Assembly (NCBI RefSeq): GCF_010500215.1
Contig: NZ_JAAGOY010000004.1
Coordinates: 124,001 to 188,000 of the forward strand
Length of the DNA: 64,000 nt
From: Aliiroseovarius sp. PrR006
Lineage (GTDB): Bacteria; Pseudomonadota; Alphaproteobacteria; Rhodobacterales; Rhodobacteraceae
Reading direction: 5' to 3'
Shown: one piece after another, positions 27,203 to 35,349 of the stretch
Layout of the letters: each line of letters opens with the position of its first letter
Numbering within the stretch: position 1 is the stretch's first letter
The notes under the pieces: generated by a model
Told to the model about the DNA's origin: nothing
Database searches by the model: none
The model's input: the letters and a program-made list of their open reading frames with translations, nothing else
Program-made: the position numbers and the translations under genes

Positions 27203-28609
27203 TTAGCAGCTGTAGTACAGCTGGTATTCCACCGGGTGCGGGGTGTGCTCGTAGGCGTAGACCTCTTCCCATTTCAGGTCGATGTAACCCTGGATCTGGT
27301 CTTTGGTGAACACGTCGCCAGCGGTCAGGAAGTCGTTGTCGGCTTCCAGAGCTTCCAGAGCTTCACGCAGCGATGCGCAAACGGTCGGGATGCCTTCCAG
27401 CTCTTCCGGCGGCAGGTCGTACAGGTTTTTGTCCTGAGCGGGGCCCGGATCGATCTTGTTCTTGATGCCGTCAAGGCCGGCCATCAGCAGGGCGGCAAAG
27501 CACAGATAGGGGTTCGCGGCCGGATCGGGGAAGCGAGCTTCTACGCGCTTGGCTTTCGGGCTTTCGGTCCACGGAATACGCACGCAACCCGAACGGTTCG
27601 AGGCCGAGTAGGCACGCAGAACGGGGGCTTCAAAGCCCGGGATCAGACGCTTGTACGAGTTGGTCGACGGGTTGGTGAAAGCGTTCAGGGTCTTGGCGTG
27701 CTTCAGGATGCCGCCGATGAACCACAGGGCTTCCTGCGACAGGTCAGCGTATTTGTCGCCAGCAAACAGCGGCTTGCCGTCTTTCCAGATCGACATGTTT
27801 ACGTGCATGCCGGTGCCGTTGTCGCCTGCGATCGGCTTGGGCATGAAGGTTGCCGTTTTGCCGTAAGCATGCGCCACGTTGTGGATGATGTACTTGTACT
27901 TCTGCAGCTCGTCGGCCTGTTTGGTCAGGCTGTCGAAGATCAGGCCCAGCTCGTGCTGGCACGAAGCCACCTCGTGGTGGTGTTTATCGGTTTTCATACC
28001 GATGTTCTTCATCGTGGTCAGCATTTCCGAACGCAGGTCTTGTGCGTCGTCAATCGGGTTCACGGGGAAGTAGCCGCCTTTGACGCCCGGACGGTGGCCG
28101 GTGTTGCCCATTTCGTACTCGGCGTCGGTGTTCCAAGCGGCGTCTACGGCGTCCACTTCGAACGAAACCTTGTTCATGGTGTTCGAGAAACGCACGTCGT
28201 CAAACAGGAAGAATTCAGCTTCCGGACCCATGTAAGCCACGTCACCGATGCCCGAGGACTTCAGGTAAGCTTCGGCTTTCTCGGCGGTGCCGCGCGGGTC
28301 ACGAGCGTATTTCTCGCCGGTGTCGGGCTCGACGACCGAGCAGTGGATACACAGAGTTTTCTCGGCATAGAAAGGATCAACATAGGTGCTGTCCATGTCG
28401 GGCATCAGTTTCATGTCCGAGCTTTCGATCGATTTCCAACCGGCAATCGACGAGCCGTCAAACATGAAGCCTTCTTCCAGGAAGTCTTCGTCGACCAGGT
28501 CGCAGTCCACGGTCACGTGCTGCAGCTTGCCGCGCACGTCGGTGAAACGGATGTCGACATAGGCGATGTCTTCATCTTTGATCTGCTTGAGTACGTCTTG
28601 AGCGCTCAT
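27203..28609 (-). CDS. glnA: Glutamine synthetase type I
   Basis: A 468-residue cytoplasmic dodecameric enzyme making glutamine from glutamate, ammonia and ATP. The N-terminal beta-grasp domain covers about 1-100. Motifs MFDGSSIAGW and KPIAGDNGTGMHVN are present. Tyr397 (NLYDLPPEE) is exactly the residue adenylylated in the enterobacterial enzyme, so control by GlnE is expected. It lies 35 bases behind glnB, in the glnBA order common to alphaproteobacteria, so PII and the enzyme it controls are made from one transcript. Confidence 0.97.
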   Translation of the reverse strand: MSAQDVLKQIKDEDIAYVDIRFTDVRGKLQHVTVDCDLVDEDFLEEGFMFDGSSIAGWKSIESSDMKLMPDMDSTYVDPFYAEKTLCIHCSVVEPDTGEKYARDPRGTAEKAEAYLKSSGIGDVAYMGPEAEFFLFDDVRFSNTMNKVSFEVDAVDAAWNTDAEYEMGNTGHRPGVKGGYFPVNPIDDAQDLRSEMLTTMKNIGMKTDKHHHEVASCQHELGLIFDSLTKQADELQKYKYIIHNVAHAYGKTATFMPKPIAGDNGTGMHVNMSIWKDGKPLFAGDKYADLSQEALWFIGGILKHAKTLNAFTNPSTNSYKRLIPGFEAPVLRAYSASNRSGCVRIPWTESPKAKRVEARFPDPAANPYLCFAALLMAGLDGIKNKIDPGPAQDKNLYDLPPEELEGIPTVCASLREALEALEADNDFLTAGDVFTKDQIQGYIDLKWEEVYAYEHTPHPVEYQLYYSC

Positions 28610-28644
28610 ATCAGGTTCCTTTGGTTCGTGTATGTTCGTGTGAT

Positions 28645-29052
<408 letters not shown>

Positions 29053-29150
29053 CTAGGGTGGTGGTAGCGCACGCGGTGGTGTGAAAAACTAAGCATGTGC
29101 CTAAAAATTAAGCAGAGCGCGCGAAGTTTGAGCAGAGTGAGAAGATTGAG

Positions 29151-30803
29151 ATGACGGAATTGCTAACCGCTGCCCAAATGCGCGCCATCGAGGCTGCCGC
29201 GATTGAGTCGGGCGAGGTCACCGGGCTGGAACTGATGGAGCGCGCGGGCCGGGGCGTGGTCGAGGCCATTTTCGAGGAATGGCCCGAGCTGGCAAAGACC
29301 TCTCATAAAGCGGTGGTGCTGTGCGGGCCGGGGAACAACGGCGGCGACGGATTTGTGGTCGCGCGGCTGTTGAAAGAATGGGGCTGGGAGGTCGAGGTGT
29401 TCCTGTATGGAGACGCCGAGAAACTGCCGCCGGATGCGCGGGTGAATTATGAGCGGTGGATGGAGTTGGGCGGGAGCGTTTCCAAGTCCGACAGTGTGTC
29501 TTCGGACGATCTGTACTTCGCAGAGTACGACGTTTTTATCGACGCATTGTTTGGAACGGGCTTAACACGCTCTCTGCCGTTAGAAGTCGCTCATTGGACA
29601 TTCTTTTCCAATGACAGCCAAAGTGAAAGCGATATGACTAAGACGGTTTCGATCGATATTGCGAGCGGAATTTGTTCGGATAGCGGACTTTGGGCAGGGT
29701 GGGAAACGCCTGTATTGCCGAAACTTGTCGTCTCATTTCACCGCGCGAAGATTGGGCACTTTATCGGTCAAGCTATAGCATACACTCGCTCGCCGCGCGT
29801 GGTTGTTGCGGATATAGGTCTCGAGGGCAGTCACCGACCGCGGGGGGGGATGAAATGCCCGCCCGGGGGGGCGGCCACTCTCGGCGATTGTCCAGACAAT
29901 CGCCTGACGTCAACGGGGGATTGCCCGGCGGTGCCGCCGGGCGAAATTGTTAGATTGGTCGAGCGTCCCAACTGGTTGGGCAAGATTGAGGACAGTCACA
30001 AATTCTCCCACGGCCACGCCCTCATCCTATCCGGCCCTTCCGGCAAAGGCGGCGCAGCACGGCTCTCAGCCCGTGGCGCGCTCCGCATCGGGGCAGGGCT
30101 GGTCACGGTCGCCCCGACACCCGGCGCGCTTAAGGAAAATGCGGCGCGGTTGGATGCGATTATGTTGTCTCCGGTGGGGGATGCGCAGACGTTGCAGGCG
30201 GTGCTTGCGGATGAGCGATTCAACGCGCTGTGCCTCGGCCCCGGATTGGGCGTGGAACGCGCGCGCGATTTGGTGCCGGTGGCTTTGGCGGCGAAACGCG
30301 CGACGGTGCTGGATGCGGATGCTTTGACGGCCTTCAAAGACGATCCGTCTGCTCTGTTCGACATGCTTCACGACACCTGTGTGCTGACCCCGCACGCGGG
30401 TGAATTCGCGCGGCTGTTCCCTGACATTGCTGAAAAGCTGAACGCCCCTGCCACAAAAGGCCCGGCCTATTCCAAAGTGGACGCAACCCGCGAGGCCGCA
30501 GCGCGGGCAGGCTGTGTGGTTCTGTTCAAGGGACCGGACACTGTGATTGCTGCGCCCGATGGCGCATGTTCGATCAACTCCGCCGCCTATGAACGCTCCG
30601 CTCCGTGGTTGGCCACTGCGGGATCAGGCGACGTGCTGGCAGGTTTCATCACCGGACTGCTCGCGCGGGGTTTCGCGCCGATGCCAGCGGCAGAAACCGG
30701 AGCGTGGCTGCATGTGGAATGCGCGCTGGAGTTTGGGCCGGGACTGATTGCCGAAGATCTACCCGAACAACTGCCCGCTGTGTTCCGCAAATTGGGGGCA
30801 TAA
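29151..30803 (+). CDS. nnr: Bifunctional NAD(P)HX epimerase/dehydratase
   Basis: A 550-residue fusion that repairs hydrated NAD(P)H. The N-terminal YjeF_N epimerase domain (about 1-220) has CGPGNNGGDGFVVARLL; the C-terminal ribokinase-like dehydratase domain (about 278-550) has GSGDVLAGFITGLLARG. Between them, residues about 228-264 are encoded by a GC-rich stretch carrying two perfect inverted repeats (29883-29904, 29923-29942); this segment is low in conserved residues and looks like an in-frame insertion in the linker. Positions about 29480-29830 are AT-richer than the flanks. The frame stays open throughout, so the protein is probably functional. Confidence 0.9.
   Translation: MTELLTAAQMRAIEAAAIESGEVTGLELMERAGRGVVEAIFEEWPELAKTSHKAVVLCGPGNNGGDGFVVARLLKEWGWEVEVFLYGDAEKLPPDARVNYERWMELGGSVSKSDSVSSDDLYFAEYDVFIDALFGTGLTRSLPLEVAHWTFFSNDSQSESDMTKTVSIDIASGICSDSGLWAGWETPVLPKLVVSFHRAKIGHFIGQAIAYTRSPRVVVADIGLEGSHRPRGGMKCPPGGAATLGDCPDNRLTSTGDCPAVPPGEIVRLVERPNWLGKIEDSHKFSHGHALILSGPSGKGGAARLSARGALRIGAGLVTVAPTPGALKENAARLDAIMLSPVGDAQTLQAVLADERFNALCLGPGLGVERARDLVPVALAAKRATVLDADALTAFKDDPSALFDMLHDTCVLTPHAGEFARLFPDIAEKLNAPATKGPAYSKVDATREAAARAGCVVLFKGPDTVIAAPDGACSINSAAYERSAPWLATAGSGDVLAGFITGLLARGFAPMPAAETGAWLHVECALEFGPGLIAEDLPEQLPAVFRKLGA
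29838..29945. repeat. Palindromic element within nnr
   Basis: Contains three adjacent inverted repeats: CCGCCC-GGGG-GGGCGG at about 29859-29874; GGCGATTGTC-CA-GACAATCGCC at 29883-29904 (10 bp, perfect); and GCCCGGCGG-TG-CCGCCGGGC at 29923-29942 (9 bp, perfect). It resembles REP/RPE-type repeats that can insert in frame in protein genes. I found no second full copy in this window. Confidence 0.65.
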
Positions 30804-30972
30804 GCGCCTGATTCTGGGGCTCACGCCCAGCATCCCCGCCGAAAGAGCAAAAAATTGCACAATCTCCCGCTGGATAAGGGCGCTTTTCCTCTCGCATCCC
30901 GCGCGCACTGGTGCTAGAAGGGCGCGAATTTGGACGGCCCCGTCCTGAAAACGTGGGCCGTCCTCGGTTTTA

Positions 30973-31057
30973 GCGGGTGTGGCGAAATTGGTAGACGCAC
31001 CAGATTTAGGTTCTGGCGCCGCAAGGCGTGGGGGTTCAAGTCCCTCCACCCGCACCA
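30973..31057 (+). tRNA. tRNA-Leu (anticodon TAG)
   Basis: An 85-base tRNA with a 7-bp acceptor stem (GCGGGTG with CACCCGC), encoded CCA, the D-arm GGCGAAATTGGTAGACGC, anticodon stem CCAGA/TCTGG with loop TTTAGGT (anticodon TAG, reading CUN codons), a long variable arm and the T-arm GGTTCAAGTCC. Class II shape and the sequence fit leucine. It lies 22 bases before tig, so the two may be on one primary transcript. Confidence 0.95.
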
Positions 31058-31079
31058 AAATTGAAAGAAGGACGAGATC

Positions 31080-32411
31080 ATGCAGGTCACCGAGACCCTG
31101 AACGAAGGTCTGAAACGCGGCTACAAGATCGTGGTTCCGGCCGCTGATCTGGACGCCAAAGTCAACGAAAAGCTGGTCGAAGCGCAGCCCGAAGTCGAAA
31201 TGAAAGGCTTCCGCAAAGGCAAAGTGCCGATGGCTCTGCTGAAGAAGCAGTTTGGTCAGCGTCTGATGGGCGAAGCCATGCAGGAAGCTGTCGATGGCGC
31301 CATGAACAAGCACTTCGAAGAATCGGGTGACCGTCCGGCCATGCAGCCTGACGTGAAGATGACCAACGATGATTGGAAAGAAGGCGACGACGTTGAGATT
31401 GAAATGTCGTACGAAGCTCTGCCCGAGATCCCCGAGGTCGACCTGAAAGGCATCAAGCTGGAGAAGCTGGTTGTCAAAGCCGGTGAAGGCGAAGTTGACG
31501 AAGCGCTGGCCAACCTGGCCGAGACCGCTCAGGACTTCAAAGACCGCAAAAAAGGCACCAAGTCGAAAGACGGTGACCAGGTTGTGATCGACTTCCTTGG
31601 TAAAGTAGACGGTGAAGCCTTCGAAGGCGGCGCTGCTGAAGATTACCCGCTGGTTCTGGGTTCGAACTCGTTCATTCCGGGTTTCGAAGAGCAGCTGGTT
31701 GGTGCCAAAGCTGGTGAAGAAGTTGAAGTCAAAGTGGCTTTCCCTGCTGAATACGGTGCGGAAAACCTGGCTGGCAAAGACGCTGTGTTTGAATGCACCG
31801 TGAAAGAGGTCAAAGAGCCCGTTGCCGCTGAAGTCAACGACGAGCTGGCCACCAAATTCGGTGCCGAAGACCTGAACGCTCTGAAAGAGCAGATCGGTGA
31901 ACGTCTGGAAGCAGAATTCGCTGGTGCAGCCCGTGCCGTTATGAAGCGCGGCCTGCTGGACGAGCTGGACAAGCTGGTTGATTTCGACCTGCCGCCGTCG
32001 CTCTTGGACGCCGAAGCTGGTCAGATCGCACACCAGCTGTGGCACGAAGAAAACCCGGACGTGCAAGGCCACGATCACCCGGAAATCGAAGCCACCGACG
32101 AGCACAAAGCTCTGGCCGGTCGCCGCGTGCGCCTTGGCCTTCTGCTGGCCGAACTGGGCCAGAAAGCCGAGATCGAAGTCACCGACGCCGAGATGACTCA
32201 GGCCGTGATGAACCAAGCCCGTCAGTACCCGGGTCAGGAACGTCAGTTCTTTGAATTCGTTCAGCAAAACCCGCAGATGCGTCAGCAGCTGCAGGCTCCG
32301 ATCTTCGAGGACAAGGTTGTGGACTACGTGTTCGAACTGGCCGAAGTTTCGGAAAAGGAAGTCTCGAAAGACGATCTGCAGAAAGCCGTTGAGGCTCTGG
32401 AAGACGAATAA
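31080..32411 (+). CDS. tig: Trigger factor
   Basis: A 443-residue ribosome-bound chaperone with peptidyl-prolyl isomerase activity. The ribosome-docking loop GFRKGKVP is at residues 43-50. The FKBP-type domain spans about 150-245 ([18 protein letters not shown] onward), and the C-terminal helical chaperone domain covers the rest. A start context of AAGAAGGACGAGATC upstream supports ATG 31080. It follows the tRNA-Leu gene directly and ends before an intrinsic terminator. Frequent GCT/CTG use fits a highly expressed gene. Confidence 0.96.
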   Translation: MQVTETLNEGLKRGYKIVVPAADLDAKVNEKLVEAQPEVEMKGFRKGKVPMALLKKQFGQRLMGEAMQEAVDGAMNKHFEESGDRPAMQPDVKMTNDDWKEGDDVEIEMSYEALPEIPEVDLKGIKLEKLVVKAGEGEVDEALANLAETAQDFKDRKKGTKSKDGDQVVIDFLGKVDGEAFEGGAAEDYPLVLGSNSFIPGFEEQLVGAKAGEEVEVKVAFPAEYGAENLAGKDAVFECTVKEVKEPVAAEVNDELATKFGAEDLNALKEQIGERLEAEFAGAARAVMKRGLLDELDKLVDFDLPPSLLDAEAGQIAHQLWHEENPDVQGHDHPEIEATDEHKALAGRRVRLGLLLAELGQKAEIEVTDAEMTQAVMNQARQYPGQERQFFEFVQQNPQMRQQLQAPIFEDKVVDYVFELAEVSEKEVSKDDLQKAVEALEDE

Positions 32412-32431
32412 GTCTTACTGACAGACATTCA

Positions 32432-32461
32432 AAAGGCCGTTCCGATTGGGGCGGCCTTTTT
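32432..32461 (+). terminator. Intrinsic terminator after tig
   Basis: An AAGGCCG/CGGCCTT pair (about 32433-32439, 32452-32458) with a 12-base loop followed by five T residues. It starts 20 bases after the stop codon and lies just before copy 3 of the intergenic repeat. Confidence 0.8.
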
Positions 32462-32478
32462 CGTTGGGTTCGCATTTT

Positions 32479-32565
32479 CTTGCCGGAAATATTCTGGGGT
32501 GAGGCCGCTCGAATTTCGAGTGGCCGAGGGGCAACGCCCCTATAGGCTCACGAAGTGAGCTACCA
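32479..32565. repeat. Palindromic intergenic repeat, copy 3
   Basis: Opens with TTGCCGGAAATATTCTGGGG, the same head as copies 1 and 2, then three hairpins: GGCCGCTCGAA/TTCGAGTGGCC (one G-T pair), GGGGC-AAC-GCCCC, and GCTCAC-GAA-GTGAGC. It is the longest copy and has extra units. It lies between the convergent tig and transglycosylase genes. Confidence 0.7.
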
Positions 32566-32571
32566 TCAGCT

Positions 32572-33069
32572 CTATCCCGGTCTCAACCCGGTTTCGACCA
32601 GAAGGCCCAGCCGTTTAGCCTCATAGTAATACCCGCGGGCATACCACCCCATCGCACGTTCGATGTCTCTGCCCGATACGATATACGCCCCGCGCAGGTA
32701 CTTGCCCGCGTATTTCAGGTTCACATCCGGGTCCAACAGCTCCTCGACCGGGCCGCGATGACCCATGGTGCGGGCGGTTTGGGGGAGGATTTGCAAGAGC
32801 CCCCAATAGGGCCCGTTGCGTGCCTCAGGGCGATGCGTGCTCTCGCGAATGGCCTGACGATGCACCAGCTCGCGCGGGATCTCGTAATGGTCGGCCCATT
32901 TGTTGATCTGCGCGCGCAGCTCGGGCGTTTCGTTGGGGTAGAGGGGCGGGTTGAAATTACCATTGGCTTCGGTTTTCGCGGTCCGCTCGGATCCCCGTGC
33001 GCCTGAACATGCAGATACTGCGAATGTAGTAAGTGTTAGAATAGCATTGCGTCGTGAATATCTTGTCAT
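32572..33069 (-). CDS. Lytic transglycosylase-like lipoprotein
   Basis: A 165-residue putative peptidoglycan lytic enzyme. The lipobox VSAC gives Cys21 as lipidation site. The SLT fold runs from about 52: AIRESTHRPEARNGPYWGL carries Glu76 in the catalytic ES pair, GLLQILPQTA replaces the usual GLMQ motif, and the YLRGAYIVSG region and GYYYEAK complete it. It is much shorter than Slt70 and comparable to small SLT lipoproteins. It converges on tig with repeat copy 3 between. Which glycan bonds it cuts cannot be told. Confidence 0.83.
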   Translation of the reverse strand: MTRYSRRNAILTLTTFAVSACSGARGSERTAKTEANGNFNPPLYPNETPELRAQINKWADHYEIPRELVHRQAIRESTHRPEARNGPYWGLLQILPQTARTMGHRGPVEELLDPDVNLKYAGKYLRGAYIVSGRDIERAMGWYARGYYYEAKRLGLLVETGLRPG

Positions 33070-33288
33070 GCAAATTACTGTAGATCAGAAAATCGGAATA
33101 AGTTAGGGGCTATACGCCCCTTGGCGGCGGGCTGCTGACTGAGTGTCTGCAACGTGCCCAAAGCAGAGGTTCTCGTTACGTCGCCGACCCGCCAGAAGGT
33201 AGGTTTTCGACTTACTTGAGCCATGTCAATGTTCGCAAACGCTAGCCCGTCTACAATCTATTAGGTTTTGAAAATGCTGGAGGTTGAA

Positions 33289-33591
33289 ATGATGCGTCTT
33301 GCTCTATTGGCTTCGATCTTGGCTACCCCTGCGATGGCTGACCCGGAAAATTATGGGCATATGATGGATTGGGGGCATGGTTACGGTTTTGGTATGCTTT
33401 TCGGGCCCGTACTTTGGCTTATCGTTCTAGGCCTCGTAGTCGCGGCCGTTATATGGCTCGTTCGTAGTCTCGACGGCCCACCGTCGCACCAAAAGCCGTC
33501 TAGTGCCATGGCGGAACTCGATCTGCGCTTTGCGCGCGGCGAGATTGATGCGGAAGAATATGCCTCGCGAAAGAAGCTCCTAAGCTCTTGA
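33289..33591 (+). CDS. Small SHOCT-domain membrane protein
   Basis: A 100-residue protein with a signal peptide (1-17, cut after AMA), a short periplasmic stretch rich in His, Met, Gly and aromatic residues (20-36, ENYGHMMDWGHGYGFGM), a membrane span at 37-58, and a cytoplasmic SHOCT domain at 72-100 (LDLRFARGEIDAEEYASRKK). SHOCT is a short helix thought to mediate oligomer formation. ATG 33289 is five bases after GGAGG; ATG 33292 and a TTG at 33268 are alternatives. The His/Met cluster resembles soft-metal ligands, but metal binding is inference. The gene is alone between two minus-strand genes, in a stretch of less coherent sequence. Confidence 0.75.
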   Translation: MMRLALLASILATPAMADPENYGHMMDWGHGYGFGMLFGPVLWLIVLGLVVAAVIWLVRSLDGPPSHQKPSSAMAELDLRFARGEIDAEEYASRKKLLSS

Positions 33592-33725
33592 TGGTGTACG
33601 GCTGCAGAATCTGAGCCAACCTTGATGCTCGGCTGGCGGCCTTTGTAGCCAACCGTTTCGGCCTTTCCATCCAAAGTCCAGATGAAGGCCAAGGTCCGCT
33701 TTGTTCCGCACAACGGAAGTTCAAC

Positions 33726-33757
33726 AAAAAAAGGCCGCTCGATTGAGCGGCCTTTCT
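33726..33757 (-). terminator. Intrinsic terminator of the rpsF-rpsR-rplI operon
   Basis: On the minus strand, an AAAGGCCGCTC/GAGCGGCCTTT stem of 11 bp (33731-33741, 33746-33756) with a 4-base loop runs into a T-run of seven. It lies 20 bases beyond the rplI stop. Confidence 0.9.
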
Positions 33758-33777
33758 AATCTTGTGTCGAAGGAAGA

Positions 33778-34392
33778 TTACTCTTCTTCCGAAGCTTCTT
33801 CTGCCGGAGCAGGAGCTTCGTCATCATCATCCGATGCAGCAGCGCCGATATCGTCAAACAGCTCGGCGATCTCGAACTCGGCTTCAGCTTCAGCTTCAGC
33901 GGCCAGTTCTTGGATCGATTTGCCCGAAGCCTGCAGTTCGGCTTCTTCTTCCGAGCGTGCCACGTTCAGGGCAATCTCGGTTTCGACTTCCGGGTGCAGA
34001 CGTACGGTGACGGTGTGCAGACCCAGATATTTGATCGGAGCAGTCAGGATGATCTGCTTCTTGTCGACGGTGAAACCAGCTTCGGTGGCCACATCGGCGG
34101 CGTCACGCGGGGTGACCGAGCCGTAGAGAGCACCAGCGTCGGAAGCCGAGCGAATCACGATGAACTGCTCGCCGCCCAGCTTTTCAGCCAGAGCGTCTGC
34201 TTCTTGTTTGGTTTCCAGGTTGCGGGCTTCCAGCTGAGCTTTCTGAGCTTCAAACGACGCGATGTTTGCGTCCGAAGCCGACAGGGCTTTGCCCTGGGGC
34301 AGCAGGAAGTTGCGTGCGTAACCGGGCTTTACGTCAACGACGTCGCCCATTTGGCCCAGCTTGGCCACACGTTCCAGAAGGATAACTTGCAT
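33778..34392 (-). CDS. rplI: 50S ribosomal protein L9
   Basis: A 204-residue ribosomal protein. The N-terminal domain ([20 protein letters not shown]) and the long connecting helix are standard. The C-terminal globular domain ends at about 150, after which comes an Ala/Glu-rich tail of about 50 residues ending in [17 protein letters not shown]. Most bacterial L9 proteins stop near residue 150; acidic C-terminal extensions are known in Rhodobacterales, but their role is unclear. It is the third gene of the rpsF-rpsR-rplI operon, and its end is followed by a strong terminator. Confidence 0.96.
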   Translation of the reverse strand: MQVILLERVAKLGQMGDVVDVKPGYARNFLLPQGKALSASDANIASFEAQKAQLEARNLETKQEADALAEKLGGEQFIVIRSASDAGALYGSVTPRDAADVATEAGFTVDKKQIILTAPIKYLGLHTVTVRLHPEVETEIALNVARSEEEAELQASGKSIQELAAEAEAEAEFEIAELFDDIGAAASDDDDEAPAPAEEASEEE

Positions 34393-34405
34393 TGATCAGG
34401 TCCCC

Positions 34406-34633
34406 TTACTTAACGGCGTAGGGAAGCAGAGCAAGGAAACGGGCACGTTTGATAGCACGGGCCAGTTCACGCTGCTTCTTTGCCGAAACGGCGGTGATAC
34501 GCGAAGGTACGATTTTGCCACGCTCAGAGATGTAGCGCTGCAGAAGACGGGTGTCTTTGTAATCGATCTTCGGTGCGTTGTCGCCCGAGAAGGGACATAC
34601 CTTGCGGCGACGGAAAAACGGTTTAGCTGCCAT
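34406..34633 (-). CDS. rpsR: 30S ribosomal protein S18
   Basis: A 75-residue ribosomal protein that binds S6 on the 30S platform. The sequence contains the family core [20 protein letters not shown] and the closing [14 protein letters not shown]. The start [17 protein letters not shown] has a Cys-containing basic N-terminus as expected. It lies 15 bases after rpsF and 13 before rplI on the minus strand, the usual S6-S18-L9 order. Confidence 0.96.
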   Translation of the reverse strand: MAAKPFFRRRKVCPFSGDNAPKIDYKDTRLLQRYISERGKIVPSRITAVSAKKQRELARAIKRARFLALLPYAVK

Positions 34634-34648
34634 GAGTTAGACCTCCGA

Positions 34649-35005
34649 TTAACGGTCACGGCCACGGCGGTCGCCGCGTTCGTCACGTTTTTGCATTTGA
34701 ACAGACGGGCCTTCGGCGTGATCGTCGACCTTGATGGTCAGAACGCGCATAACGTCGTCATGCAGGCGCATCAGGCGTTCCATTTCCTGAACAGCCGTCG
34801 ACGGAGCGTCGGTCTTCAGGAAGGCATAGTGGCCTTTGCGGTTCTTGTTGATCTTGTAGGCCATCGTCTTGACACCCCAGTACTCGCTGTCAACGACTTT
34901 GCCGCCGTTGTCACCCAGCACGGTGCCGAAATGTTCGATGAGGTTCTCAGCCTGCGCGTTGGACAGATCCTGACGCGAGATGAAGACATGCTCGTAAAGG
35001 GGCAT
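34649..35005 (-). CDS. rpsF: 30S ribosomal protein S6
   Basis: A 118-residue ribosomal protein. The start MPLYEHVFISRQDLSNAQAE and the middle WGVKTMAYKINKNRKGHYAF are typical of alphaproteobacterial S6; the tail is Arg/Asp-rich (DERGDRRGRDR). It is first in the ribosomal operon. A good promoter and a leader hairpin that may serve S6:S18 autoregulation lie in the 100 bases upstream. Confidence 0.96.
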   Translation of the reverse strand: MPLYEHVFISRQDLSNAQAENLIEHFGTVLGDNGGKVVDSEYWGVKTMAYKINKNRKGHYAFLKTDAPSTAVQEMERLMRLHDDVMRVLTIKVDDHAEGPSVQMQKRDERGDRRGRDR

Positions 35006-35042
35006 GTGAACTCCAGTTCTATTTTCAAGCGCGCTTCAAAGA

Positions 35043-35069
35043 ATGGGCCAAAACCTTTCCGCGACCCAT
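35043..35069 (-). promoter_or_regulatory. Candidate leader hairpin of rpsF
   Basis: The 5' leader of the rpsF transcript forms a 7-bp stem, ATGGGTC/GGCCCAT, with a 13-base loop that begins GCGGAAAGG. Its place is right for an S6:S18-binding leader element, which in other bacteria is a hairpin ahead of rpsF. The match is structural only; I cannot confirm the conserved CCG bulge. Confidence 0.3.
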
Positions 35070-35114
35070 CCACGAGAGGCAACGCGGTTCATTCACTTAC
35101 GGAAAGGACGGTGC

Positions 35115-35142
35115 CTTATACACGTCTGACCAAGTGGTGCAA
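35115..35142 (-). promoter_or_regulatory. Promoter of rpsF-rpsR-rplI
   Basis: On the minus strand, -35 TTGCAC (35137-35142) and -10 TATAAG (35115-35120), spaced by 16 bases. It puts the transcript start about 100 bases before the rpsF ATG, leaving space for a leader. This is the best sigma-70-like match I saw in the window. Confidence 0.6.
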
Positions 35143-35349
35143 GGCTTTGCGGCAAGTTGAGGAGGCTAAATCGGAGTGCATTGGTGGCAGGCGGCGCAAA
35201 TTATGGCCTCGCATTAACCAATTGGGTGCCCAACTTCCGTCACACTTCAGGTCGATCGTTTGGTAAGCGCCCTTACTTGGGCGGGAAAATACCACTGACC
35301 CACTGCTGCAGGTCAGATTCGCAGATGATAAACAGGAAAGTCTTTTCCC

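Larger units (their letters stand above)
35006..35349. other. Gene-free region upstream of rpsF (344 bases)
   Basis: The only gene-free stretch longer than 300 bases. It holds the rpsF promoter and leader. Further upstream (35143-35349) I see a small hairpin at about 35266-35284 (AAGCGCCC...GGGCGGG) and no supportable gene. The rest probably includes the promoter of the plus-strand gene at 35350. Confidence 0.6.

Noticed and set aside
30759-32267. A minus-strand frame of 502 codons antisense to tig
   Set aside because: The frame mirrors trigger factor codon use, has Phe/Val/His-rich repeats unlike a real protein, and has no ribosome site.
33381-33713. Minus-strand frames overlapping the SHOCT gene
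   Set aside because: They lack a ribosome site and domain; SHOCT on the plus strand has a signal peptide, membrane span and ribosome site. The 33592-33725 sequence may be a remnant of something, but I cannot identify it.
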